Shown here one piece after another: positions 1-9,012 of a DNA stretch of 64,000 bases. The DNA is from CBDCWT01 sp965223305 (lineage in GTDB: Bacteria; Planctomycetota; Planctomycetia; Pirellulales; Pirellulaceae): the NCBI GenBank assembly GCA_965223305.1, contig CBDCWT010000037.1:90298-154297 (forward strand), read 5' to 3'. Numbering within the stretch: the first letter of the stretch is position 1; each line of letters opens with the position of its first letter. Position numbers and translations under genes: made by a program. The notes beneath the pieces are model-generated. The model was not told the DNA's origin and ran no database searches. It was given only the letters and a program-made list of their open reading frames with translations.

Positions 1-465
1 GAAAACTGGTAAAGGGTGAAACACTGTCATCACTTCTGGACAAACGCCATGATCCCACCGAAGACCGGGGTAAGTTTCTGGGAATCTTTGAACCAGATCT
101 GCCAGACAATGGCTTACGCTCACAGTCGAGGAGTCATCCATCGCGACCTGAAGCCTTCGAACGTCATGGTAGGCGCGTTTGGAGAAGTCCAGTTGATGGA
201 CTGGGGCCTGGCCAAGGTGTTGTCCATGGGCGGCGTTGCGGATGAGAAAAAGTCCCAGCAAAGGCAGCAGGGCCAAAGCATCATTCAGACGCTCCGCAGC
301 ATTGGCAGCGATACGCCGGGAACGTTCGGAAGCGGGGGATCGGAAACGCAGATGGGCAGTGTGATGGGTACGCCCGCCTACATGCCTCCGGAGCAGGCGC
401 CTTGGCGAAATCGACAATCTGGATCAGCGGGCAGACGTTTTTGGGCTGGGCGCGATCTTGTGTGA
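1..465 (+). pseudogene. Ser/Thr protein kinase, N-terminal part, frameshifted and cut by the window edge
   Basis: This is the catalytic core of a Hanks-type Ser/Thr kinase. The frame starting at base 3 reads KLVKGETL and continues to about base 92. The frame from base 94 then carries the catalytic loop HRDLKPSN, the magnesium loop as DWGLA and the activation-segment end GTPAYMPPEQ. Removing one base near 92-93 and one near 398-400 gives a continuous kinase that runs into the reading frame downstream (C-lobe, membrane anchor, TPRs). The N-lobe with the glycine loop and the VAIK lysine lies before the window. The two lesions are both single extra bases about 310 nt apart, while the next 1100 codons are open. 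They may be sequencing errors rather than true decay; the kinase assignment itself is secure. Confidence 0.75.
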
Positions 466-3400
466 GATCTTGACGGGCAAACCACCGTATGTCGGAGAGG
501 ACGGCACGCAGATTCATCGTCAGGCTTCCAGAGGACAACTGGGAGACTGCTTTGACCGGCTTGCGAACTGTGAAGCCGACACCGATTTGATCGCCTTAAC
601 GAAGGATTGCCTGGAGCTGGAACCGGGTGACCGGCCTCACGATGCAGGTGTGCTGTCTGCGCGAGTTACCCATTACCTGGAATCAGTCGAGACAAAACTT
701 CGCGAAACCGAAATGCAGCGGGCCGTTCAGGCCGCGCAGGCAGCAGAAGAACGCAAACGGCGACGCGTGGTGGTTGCTCTGGCAGCCTCGGTCTTGCTGA
801 TGTTTGTGATTGTTGGCAGCGGCTGGCTGTGGTTGCGGCAACAACGAGAGCAACTCGCCACCCAGATCCAAAACGAAGTGGCGACTGCTCAAGCCCTTCG
901 TGGGGATCCGGCCGCGGGGGCATTTCCGGATGAAGAGTCACTCATCCGTGCCCACGAGGCCGCGGAGCGTGCCCATGATCTGCTGGACACTGGAGCAGTC
1001 AGCGACGGCCTTGAGCGCGAAGTCTCCGATCTGCTGGTCGCCATGAACAACCAGGTCCGGGACCAGAAGCTCATTGCAGACCTGGAAGATGCCTGGGCGT
1101 GGGAGATGGAACAACTGGCTGAAGGCTCGGAACAGGAGGTCATCGAAGCGATCGTGGTGGATGAGAAGACACCCAACGGTGCCACCCGTCGCGGACTTCC
1201 TATCGTGCAGCGAGCGCTACCACTATATGAGGAAGCCTTCGCCGCCTGGGGGATCGATCCCAATTCGACTTCGGCGACGAAAGCCGTACACCAAATCCTG
1301 CAATTGCCGGAACAACTACAACCTCCGGTTGTCGCAGCCCTTGACCGCTGGCTGCAGCTCTCGAGAGGTCCCCACTCCTTGGAGCAATGGAAGAGCGCCG
1401 ATTGGACGGTGCTCGAAGTGGTTGAATTCAGCGCCAGCAGCGGAGCAACACACGAAGTGCTTCCGGACGGCTCGATTCTGGTTGCGTCCCAGCTTGGTGA
1501 CACCGGCGATCAATATGAGTTGGTCGTGCAAACCGATCGACGTGACGTCTCCGGCATTCGGCTCGAAGCGCTACCGCACGAGTCGCTTCCAAGCGGAGGG
1601 CCGGGGAGGAGACGAGGCAGCGGTGGCTTTGATGTACACGATTTTCGAGTGGCGAGCGCCGACAGTGCCGGCAGAACTCCTCTTCCGCTCAGGTCCGCAG
1701 TCTCTGACTACATTTCAGAATCACCGAGAATCACCTTGCAGAAGTGGTCAATCTTTTTCGGTCGGTCGGAGGCTTATGAGGCATTCTTCGAGATAGTCAA
1801 CGCGCACCGCCGCCAGTCCGGACTCAAGCTCGTCATCTCCATGGAAAGCGGTTTGGGACGATTCCGCCTTTCCGCGTGTGGAATGCAGGCGCACACCGAC
1901 CTTGATGACTGGCTTGAGACAGTCATCGCCGGCGCAGATCGAGACGACTGGCGAAACTCGTTACGGGCCGAAGTTGCCCGGGCTGATGTACGTGCCCTGC
2001 TCGCCCGCGCGGCAGATTCGAAATCGCTGGAGCAACAGCCAAAGATCGTCAAGATGTGGCTAGCCGAAGCTCTACGCCGGATGGACGAAGGATGGATGCT
2101 GGCGAACCTCCCCGACGTGGTTGACTGGAATGTAGTCGAGCCCACCTCTCTCAAGTCTTCCGCGGGTGCGGCACTGCAACTTGAGCAGGACGGTTCCGTT
2201 TTCGTCAGCGGTGAGAACGCTCTCCGCGACACCTACACCATCACGTTGCCTGTCGGAAATCGACCCGTCGCAGCAATTCGTCTGGAGATGCTACCAGATT
2301 CGCGACTTCCTAGGGGAGCAGGCGGACGTGGCGAAAACGGAGTCTGCAGAATTGATGAGTTTGAGGTGTCGACGCGGACAGCCGCGGACGCCGAACCCAA
2401 CAATTCGGTGGCGATCGAGCAGGTCTTTTCCGACCATGGATCGCAGATCGGGGTGTCCAAAGTAATCGATGGTGTCCGTTTTTCGGCATGGACTCCCAAG
2501 ATCGTCGAACCGCGGGCAGTGGTCTTTGTCTTAAAACCGCGGCATTCCCCGAGATCCTCTGACGCGCTGGAAGTGAAGCTGAGGATGGGCGACGGATTGG
2601 TTGACGGATTCAAACCGTCACCGGCCGGTCTCGGCCGGTTTCGCCTGTCGGTGACGGACGACATCACGGGACTACGAGAACCCCGCGACGCGAGCCTTGC
2701 TCTCTTGGGGCGTTTGCACGAGCTGGACCCAAGTGACTACTGGGTCAATGTGGCCCTGGCGCAAACTCTCGCTGCGCGGGGAACCACCGATCTGCAGGCC
2801 GCGCTCCGCCACGCCGCCGCCGCGATCGCTCTACGGCCCAACAACCCAATGGCCCACGCGACATTGGTTCGCTCGGTGCCTATTGGAGAGCTAGCGGTGC
2901 CGGGGCCACTTAGAGAACTCGCCTTCCACCATGCGAATCGCGCGTGCGAACTCGACCCTGGGAATATCGCCGTACACCGGGTTGCACATCGGTTCTTTTC
3001 GGCCGGATGGGCGACCTATTGCGCCCAAGACTACGACGCTGCAGCGGAGTTGTACCGCACCGCCATTGGCCTCGAGCCGGACTACGGGCGTGCGTTTTTC
3101 GTCCTGGGCCATGTGCGTCTTAAACAAGAGAAGCTGGACGAAGCGTTGGCAGCGTATCGGAGCGCCTTCGAGCTCAACCCTAATGGGAGGCCCGGGGCGC
3201 TGCATCTCATCGTCAGCATCCTGACGAAGCAAGAAAAGTTCAGCGAGGCTATGGATACGCTCCGGCGAACTGTCGAACTAACCGGACCCGTTGACAATAT
3301 CTGGTGGCACGCGCAATCGGAAATTGCCGGGACGTTCATCAAACAGAGGAGGTTTGCTGAAGGAATCTCAAGATTCCGTCTGGCAGTTGCAGACATCGAG

Positions 3401-3835
3401 GACTATCCCAAAAGAAAGGCCTTTGCACATGACAACGTGGTGTGGCACCTTGTGCGCAATCCCCAGACACCGCACCGATTCGTGGGTGAGGCTGTCAAGA
3501 TGGCCGAACTCGCCCGCGCACTTGCTCCCGATAGTGGGTACCGCTGGCACACACTGGGTGTTGTATACTATCGGTCTGGACAATTGCCCACTGCGTTGAA
3601 TGCATTGCAGAAGTCCGTAGATCTGGGTGCGGACCACCCGGGTAATTGGCTATTCCTTGCCATGTCGCACCAGCGGCTGGGTAACGGGGACCAGGCCCGC
3701 ATTTGGTACGATAAGGCGCTCGAATGGCGAAAGGACTACACGCCGGACGAGACCTTGCAAGGTTTCTATAACGAAGCCGAGCTGCTGCTGGAAACATCGG
3801 AGACGAGTGGGCCTAATGCCGCAGAATCACCGTGA
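458..3835 (+). CDS. Kinase C-lobe, membrane anchor, two PSD1-type modules and TPR ectodomain (3' part of the same gene)
   Basis: The 1125-codon frame continues the kinase above; its true beginning is the junction near base 401, since codons 401-457 still encode kinase sequence (VFGLGAIL) and the ATG at 458 is internal. It holds the end of the C-lobe (CEILTGKPPY), a charged helix, one membrane span at about residues 103-126, then an extracytoplasmic part. At residues 314-480 and 555-735 there are two copies of a beta-rich module. Each has IRLE.LP.S.LP.G.GR, then a D.FEV-like strand, then GLGRFRLS, as in the middle of DUF1553 proteins. TPR repeats fill about 745-1105. Planctomycete receptor kinases often have TPR ectodomains. 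The ligand and substrate are unknown. Confidence 0.75.
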   Translation: MCEILTGKPPYVGEDGTQIHRQASRGQLGDCFDRLANCEADTDLIALTKDCLELEPGDRPHDAGVLSARVTHYLESVETKLRETEMQRAVQAAQAAEERKRRRVVVALAASVLLMFVIVGSGWLWLRQQREQLATQIQNEVATAQALRGDPAAGAFPDEESLIRAHEAAERAHDLLDTGAVSDGLEREVSDLLVAMNNQVRDQKLIADLEDAWAWEMEQLAEGSEQEVIEAIVVDEKTPNGATRRGLPIVQRALPLYEEAFAAWGIDPNSTSATKAVHQILQLPEQLQPPVVAALDRWLQLSRGPHSLEQWKSADWTVLEVVEFSASSGATHEVLPDGSILVASQLGDTGDQYELVVQTDRRDVSGIRLEALPHESLPSGGPGRRRGSGGFDVHDFRVASADSAGRTPLPLRSAVSDYISESPRITLQKWSIFFGRSEAYEAFFEIVNAHRRQSGLKLVISMESGLGRFRLSACGMQAHTDLDDWLETVIAGADRDDWRNSLRAEVARADVRALLARAADSKSLEQQPKIVKMWLAEALRRMDEGWMLANLPDVVDWNVVEPTSLKSSAGAALQLEQDGSVFVSGENALRDTYTITLPVGNRPVAAIRLEMLPDSRLPRGAGGRGENGVCRIDEFEVSTRTAADAEPNNSVAIEQVFSDHGSQIGVSKVIDGVRFSAWTPKIVEPRAVVFVLKPRHSPRSSDALEVKLRMGDGLVDGFKPSPAGLGRFRLSVTDDITGLREPRDASLALLGRLHELDPSDYWVNVALAQTLAARGTTDLQAALRHAAAAIALRPNNPMAHATLVRSVPIGELAVPGPLRELAFHHANRACELDPGNIAVHRVAHRFFSAGWATYCAQDYDAAAELYRTAIGLEPDYGRAFFVLGHVRLKQEKLDEALAAYRSAFELNPNGRPGALHLIVSILTKQEKFSEAMDTLRRTVELTGPVDNIWWHAQSEIAGTFIKQRRFAEGISRFRLAVADIEDYPKRKAFAHDNVVWHLVRNPQTPHRFVGEAVKMAELARALAPDSGYRWHTLGVVYYRSGQLPTALNALQKSVDLGADHPGNWLFLAMSHQRLGNGDQARIWYDKALEWRKDYTPDETLQGFYNEAELLLETSETSGPNAAESP

Positions 3836-3969
3836 ACAGCATCCGTTTCCCCGAAGACTCGAACCGGCAACCAGGCTTCTGCCTGGCCAGTTGCTCGATC
3901 GCTGCGCAAGTTGCCCTGCCCTCGTGGAGGTCGTGCAGCTTTTAGGTTAGTGCGTGATTCGTGTTTCTT

Positions 3970-4140
3970 CACTCTCCCCTTGGGGAGAGTCGGCCCGCAG
4001 GGCCGGAGAGGGGGAAGCCCTCTCCGACGCCACGCGTCGGTTTCGGTGAAGAACCGTGGGCTAACGCCCAGCGGCTGATTAGGAGTGTAGCCGAACTCGC
4101 GAGAGTTTGGTGGACTGCATGAAGCGCAAAGCTACACGAC
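3970..4140 (-). repeat. Mosaic intergenic repeat, reverse orientation
   Basis: On the minus strand this reads as the composite element seen elsewhere in the window: a tgcagtccaccaaactct block with gagttcggctac, then cagccgctgggcgttagc, then the hairpin pairs around gcgtcgg, ggccctgcgggcc and ctctccccaaggggagag. It fills most of the gap between the kinase and the esterase. It is non-coding as far as I can see. Confidence 0.75.
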
Positions 4141-4222
4141 CCCCGTGAGGCAGCTACAATGATCGTCGAACACAAGTCGCGGAACGGACAACTATGGCGA
4201 GGTAGTCGGGAGCTGATGTGTA

Positions 4223-5375
4223 ATGAAGCATCGAACACGCCAGGCGTTTGTAGTGGTTGTTATGGTCTTTTGCGGCTCCATGACGCTGGTTGCCGCCGAG
4301 GGGGAACAAGCTGCCGGCAAGACATCCTGGGCGAAAAGGAATCGCACTTACACCCCGAGGCCCTTTCAGGTTGTATCGCCTGAAGTTCATCCGGACAGGC
4401 GGATAACTTTTAGACTCCGGGCGCCGCAGGCAAACGCCGTTGAAGTGAAGTCGCTCTTCTTCAAGGGCAAAGAGCCATTGAGAAAAGACGACAAAGGCGT
4501 CTGGAGTGTGACGCTTGGCCCGGCTGAACCCGGTATTCAAAGCTATACCTTTTTTGTTGATGGCCTCGAGGTCACCGACCCAGCCAATCCATGGATCATC
4601 TTCAGTCCCAAGTCGGCGTACAATCTGTTGGAAGTTCCCGCCGACGAGCCACTGTGCTTTCAGCGGCAAAATGTTCCGTGCGGCACGGTGCACATTCACA
4701 GTTACTATTCGCGGGACCTGAAAGCGACTCGGTCGTTCCTCGTGTATACTCCGCCGGGCTACGAGACGAGCGGCAGGGATGACTATCCCGTCCTGTACCT
4801 TCTGCACGGCGGCGGCAACCATGAACGAAGCTGGACCAACAACGGGCGCGCCCACATTATCGCGGACAATTTGCTCGCTAAAGGTAAAGCCACGCCGATG
4901 GTCATCGCTATGCCCTATGGCCATCTGCACAGCAACAGGCAGTATCGTGAATACGAACCGTTTCAAAGAACGTTGCTGGAAGAAGTACTTCCTCTGGTTG
5001 AGACCACGTATCGAGTCAGCAAGAACCGGAAAGATCGAGCCATAGCAGGTCTGTCGATGGGTGGAGCTCAGTCGCTCTACGTCGGACTCTGCAATCTCGA
5101 CCAATTTGGTTGGATCGGAGCTTTTAGCGCCGCCATCCCCGATACGATGGATATTCGACAAAGCTCTGGAAAATCCGCTGAGGATCAACGAGGAACTCAG
5201 CCTGCTGTGGATCGGTTGCGGTACAAGAGATTCTCTCTTCAAACAAAACAGAGAGTTCCTTACCAAGCTCGAGACCAGCAAGATCGAGCATATCACTCAC
5301 ATCGACGACGGCATCCACGGATGGGTCGTCTGGCGATTCTATCTGAATGACTTCCTTCCGTTGCTCTTCAAATAA
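4223..5375 (+). CDS. Secreted esterase (PF00756-like) with N-terminal E-set domain, one frameshift
   Basis: A signal peptide (about residues 1-25) is followed by a CBM48/E-set-like beta domain (about 50-125, ITFRLRAP to FVDGLEV). An alpha/beta hydrolase of the enterochelin-esterase/feruloyl-esterase type comes next: YPVLYLLHGGG, then the nucleophile elbow GLSMGG. The frame from 4223 loses homology after GAFSAAIPDTMD, while the +1 frame continues with FDKALENP, an LLWIGCG strand and the catalytic His in IHGWVVWR up to the stop at 5375. Skipping one base near 5150-5153 joins them perfectly. The lesion lies between nucleophile and histidine, so if real it kills the enzyme; it could equally be a sequence error. 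Likely role: deacylation of plant or algal polysaccharides. Confidence 0.75.
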
Positions 5376-5544
5376 GAGCTCGTAACTCAACGTTCGGCAG
5401 TAGCTCGTTCGGCTCAGCGGCTCGTAATCGGCATTCACTGGTTATGGATCCTTGATCTGACCGTTGGGATGCACTAGCTTTGGGCTTGGCCTGCCAGCTG
5501 TCACGAATAGGCCCAACACCCAAACGCGATCGGAAGGAACTACC

Positions 5545-6549
5545 GTGAAAGTCCCACAAACTACGCTGGCCTTGTTATGGCTGCTCTTGCTCGGCGTCCA
5601 CGCCTTTTTTCTCGACATCCCGGCCTGCGCCCAGGTTTCACAAAACAGCGACACGACCCTCGCCAAGAAGACCTTGACCTACAAAGTCGTCGGCGATGTC
5701 AAAATCGAAGTGGATGTCTACCAACCCAATGATCTGCCCAACCGACCGGTCCTTGTCTGGTTTCACGGGGGCGCGCTGATGATGGGTCACCGTCGCGACG
5801 TCCCCAAGCAGTTTCTCGAGCTGGGCGCAAAGGAAGGCTATGTGGTGGTTTCCTTTGACTACCGCTTGGTACCCGAAGCGAAGTTGCCGGACGTGATCGA
5901 AGACCTGAAGGACGCCCTCAACTGGATTCGAGAGTCTGGCCCGAGACTTTTTAACGCCAATCCCCATAGGCTTGTCGTAGGTGGCGGCTCAGCCGGTGGT
6001 TACTTAGCCATGATGAGCGGTTTCGTCGTCGATCCGCCACCAACGGCACTGGTGTCGTTTTGGGGGTTCGGCGATATCGATGGAGAATGGACCACGGCAC
6101 CCAACAAGGCTTTTCTCAGAGGAGATCTAATTTCGGATGATGATGCGCGAGAGTTAGTCGGAGATAAAGTGCTGACTAACGTGGACAAACAAACCGGTCC
6201 AGATCGGTGGAAGTTCTTCATCTATTTGAAGCAAAGAGGGACTTGGACCAAAGCAGCCACCGGCTACGACCCAGCGACTGATCGCGACAAACTCACCCCA
6301 TTTTGTCCGATCAGAAATTTATCAGCGCAGTACCCCCCGATTCTCCTGGTACACGGGACAGCTGACATTGATGTCCCTTATGAAAAGTCCGTCGAGATGG
6401 CGGAGGCACTGAGCCGCTTGGGCAGGCCCCATCGCCTGATCACGCTCAAGGGCGGCCGGCACGGCGGTTGGGGAGGCGACCCGAAACAGATGCCCCAGGC
6501 TATCGATGATACGATGGAATTCATCCGCTCACATTTGACCCAGCCTTGA
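5545..6549 (+). CDS. Secreted alpha/beta hydrolase (HSL/acetyl-esterase type)
   Basis: The fold shows the oxyanion motif HGGAL, the nucleophile elbow GGGSAGGY (serine in GxSxG) and the late acid and base, D in GTADIDVPY and H in GGRHGGWGG. An upstream GTG at 5545 is preferred over the in-frame 5464 start. It has GGAAGGA six bases ahead and gives a clean signal peptide (LALLWLLLLG, cleavage near ACAQ). The protein is then about 334 residues, normal for the hormone-sensitive-lipase/esterase group. It follows another esterase on the same strand with about 170 bases between, so the two may act on the same esterified substrates outside the cytoplasm. The substrate cannot be told from sequence. Confidence 0.8.
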   Translation: MKVPQTTLALLWLLLLGVHAFFLDIPACAQVSQNSDTTLAKKTLTYKVVGDVKIEVDVYQPNDLPNRPVLVWFHGGALMMGHRRDVPKQFLELGAKEGYVVVSFDYRLVPEAKLPDVIEDLKDALNWIRESGPRLFNANPHRLVVGGGSAGGYLAMMSGFVVDPPPTALVSFWGFGDIDGEWTTAPNKAFLRGDLISDDDARELVGDKVLTNVDKQTGPDRWKFFIYLKQRGTWTKAATGYDPATDRDKLTPFCPIRNLSAQYPPILLVHGTADIDVPYEKSVEMAEALSRLGRPHRLITLKGGRHGGWGGDPKQMPQAIDDTMEFIRSHLTQP

Positions 6550-6623
6550 TTACCGGAGGGCCTCATGCGTCCTCTACTCAAACAGGCCCCGTCCACTTAG
6601 AACGCCGTCCACTTGGTGCCCAA

Positions 6624-8084
6624 TCAGCGGCCGGCCGACTCCAAGCGTTGCTTGGCGTTTCGTTCTGCGGTCTCCCACGCCTCGACTTCCCAACGGCTCC
6701 AGTTTGACCGAACAGGTTCGCGGTTCTCGTTCGGTAGTTGCTTGGCCAGTTCCTCGATCAACTCGTGATACCGAGCATCGTCGGACAAGTTGTGCCATTC
6801 GTTCTTGTCTTTCTCGAGGTCGTAGAGTTCGCGGCTACCGTCCGCATACTGAATGAAGCTCCATCGCTCCGTTCGAAGAGCGTGATTCCTCGGTCCGAAG
6901 GTCGTGATCACCGGACGTGTCGTGGGTTGATGCGGGTTCTTCAGCAGCGGAACGAGGCTCTGGCCGTCCAGATTCATCGACTGCGCCGTTCCAGTGAGCT
7001 CCAGCAGAGTCGGATATATATCGAGTAAACCGACAGGCTGGTTAGTCACCTGCGATCCGCTAAAACCAGGCGCCGAGATGATCAACGGCACCCTGGTTCC
7101 GTCCGCCCAAAGTGACCGTTTGGCCCAGCGCTGCTTCTCACCCAAGTGCCAACCGTGATCCGAAAAGAGCACGACGATTGTATTGTCTCGATGCGGGCTG
7201 GCTTGAAGAGCGTCGAGTACGCGTCCCACACAATGATCAGCGAAGGCGACACAGGCCAAGTACGCTCGCACGGCGCTACGCCAGTGATCCTCTTCAACAA
7301 ACCACTCGTGACGCGGCGCGGGATGACCGATCGTAAGATCCATGGCGTACTCTGAGAGATCCAGGCGATCATCGGGTTTGACCTCGGGAAGCTCGATTTG
7401 ATCCAACGGAAATCTCTTCATCCACTTCTCGGGAACATATAGCGGCACATGGGGTCGCCAGAACCCTGCAACCAAGAAGAAGGGCTGGTCAGAATCCCGC
7501 GACAGTCGATCGATGACCCAATCGGCAATCTTGGTGTCGGGTAGTTCGGAGTCGTGTTGTGGATACGGACCCCAGTCCCAATTGATGCCACCGTGCGGGC
7601 AAATCAGTTTTTCCTCCGGATTGGGACCAAATCCCCCCAGATCCCCACCGTAGTCGTCGAAATACGCCCCCTCTCTCCTCCCGTGGACAAACTTTCCGGC
7701 ACTCATCGTCCGATAGCCAGCGGCTGCCAACGCCGCCATGACCGTCGGCTGTTTCGCCGCGACTTCGGATGACCTCAAACCCGGCTGCAAAAAATAGAGA
7801 CCCGTCGTGGTCGGCAGCAGTCCTGTCACCAGTGAAGCTCGCGAGGGCGTGCAAATCGGAGCTTGGCAATGCGCGTTGGCGAATAGTGTTCCGGTTTTTG
7901 CCAACCGATCGATGTTAGGTGTGACCGCCTGAGGATGTCCACCCAGGCAGCCGACCCAGTCGTTCAGGTCATCTATCGATATGACGAGGATGTTGGCGGG
8001 TCGCTCGGCGTGAATGACGCCGTGTGCCAAAAAAACAGCCGCTAGGAGAATCATTCCAATTCGTGTTGAAGGGCAAGCGGTCAT
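6624..8084 (-). CDS. Secreted sulfatase (arylsulfatase/iduronate-2-sulfatase type)
   Basis: Type I formylglycine sulfatase. After a signal peptide (start at 8084, cleavage near VIHA) the metal-binding DD pair lies at residues 38-39 and the modification site CTPSR at 78-82, where Cys becomes formylglycine. VVLFSDHGWHLGEK gives further metal and substrate ligands. The open frame reaches upstream to 8234, but those 50 residues are unlike sulfatases and the inner ATG starts an ordinary signal peptide. Length 486 is typical. Planctomycetes carry many such enzymes for sulfated algal glycans. The family member is close to iduronate-2-sulfatase and choline-sulfatase-like groups, but the substrate is not predictable. 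No canonical maturase is adjacent. Confidence 0.9.
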   Translation of the reverse strand: MTACPSTRIGMILLAAVFLAHGVIHAERPANILVISIDDLNDWVGCLGGHPQAVTPNIDRLAKTGTLFANAHCQAPICTPSRASLVTGLLPTTTGLYFLQPGLRSSEVAAKQPTVMAALAAAGYRTMSAGKFVHGRREGAYFDDYGGDLGGFGPNPEEKLICPHGGINWDWGPYPQHDSELPDTKIADWVIDRLSRDSDQPFFLVAGFWRPHVPLYVPEKWMKRFPLDQIELPEVKPDDRLDLSEYAMDLTIGHPAPRHEWFVEEDHWRSAVRAYLACVAFADHCVGRVLDALQASPHRDNTIVVLFSDHGWHLGEKQRWAKRSLWADGTRVPLIISAPGFSGSQVTNQPVGLLDIYPTLLELTGTAQSMNLDGQSLVPLLKNPHQPTTRPVITTFGPRNHALRTERWSFIQYADGSRELYDLEKDKNEWHNLSDDARYHELIEELAKQLPNENREPVRSNWSRWEVEAWETAERNAKQRLESAGR

Positions 8085-8214
8085 ATTAGATCGGCTCTTG
8101 GAAAAGGAGTTGCGAATGAACGTTGTAAAATTGGCATGCAGTGTTCTTGGGTGATGGTGTGTTCTGCTTGGATCGAAGTGGTTGAGTGGGCGGTCTGTTG
8201 ACTTCATCACCGCA

Positions 8215-9012
8215 CTAACGACCGTTGTTTCCATTCAACTGATCCGCGAGGTCATTGAAGTCCCGGGCAACGATATCGACCGACGGGTCTGGTTCGAGAT
8301 CAGTCGTTTGGTGCGGACCGTATTCCGTGGTGCGATAGACAAAGGCGGTGCTGAAGCCCACAGCCTGGGCGGCCTCAAGGTCCTGATTGTGGGCTGCGAC
8401 CATCATCACCTGGTCTGTCCGTAGACCGAGCAACCTGGCCGCCATCAAGTAGACCTGCGGATCGGGTTTGTAGCACTCCGCCAGTTCAGCCGAGAGGATA
8501 CAATCCCAGTGAAGGTTGGCTTGCTCTGCCATGTTTGTCAGCAACGCGACGTTTCCATTGGAAAGTGGAGCTACGACAAACTGGCGGCGCAGTCGCTCCA
8601 AGCCGGATCGAGCCTCCGGCCAGACATCGAGTCGGTGCCAAACGCGATTCAAATGGTCCTTTTCCGGCTCGGTCAGTCCGGTAATCCCAAAACGGACCAA
8701 GAGATCGTCGAGGATCATTCGATGGAGCGCGTCGATATTCATCCAGGGCAGTTCCCCACTGCGTACGCGCTGCATCGATGGCTGGTACCCGGCCCGCCAG
8801 GCGTCTGCAAATTGGCCCCAATCGACTGTTAGCCCTTTCTGCCTGCCAAGCTCCTGGCCCTCGCGAATGACCGTACTCCGCCAGTCAGCGACTGTGCCGA
8901 AGACATCAAAAGTCAGAGCCCTGATCTCGGCCTGTTCTCGACCGTCCACTGTCATACTTAGCTGCTTTCTTAGCGGGATGTTTGTCGCACCTACTATCTC
9001 ACTGTCATTCAT
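8215..9012 (-). CDS. HAD-superfamily, haloacid dehalogenase type II-like hydrolase
   Basis: HAD fold with the nucleophile at D36 in TFDVFGT, motif II in PLSNGN, the lysine in CYKPDPQVY and motif IV region MMVAAHNQDL. True L-2-haloacid dehalogenases carry SSN.WD near motif IV; this subgroup has AAHNQDL instead, so dehalogenase activity is not assured. The start at 9012 overlaps the stop of the upstream DehI-like gene by 8 bases (ATGAATGA), which argues for translational coupling. A later ATG at 8955 is possible, and the frame opens further to 9066. About 265 residues. The probable substrate is a small 2-halo or hydroxy acid, by family only. Confidence 0.8.
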   Translation of the reverse strand: MNDSEIVGATNIPLRKQLSMTVDGREQAEIRALTFDVFGTVADWRSTVIREGQELGRQKGLTVDWGQFADAWRAGYQPSMQRVRSGELPWMNIDALHRMILDDLLVRFGITGLTEPEKDHLNRVWHRLDVWPEARSGLERLRRQFVVAPLSNGNVALLTNMAEQANLHWDCILSAELAECYKPDPQVYLMAARLLGLRTDQVMMVAAHNQDLEAAQAVGFSTAFVYRTTEYGPHQTTDLEPDPSVDIVARDFNDLADQLNGNNGR

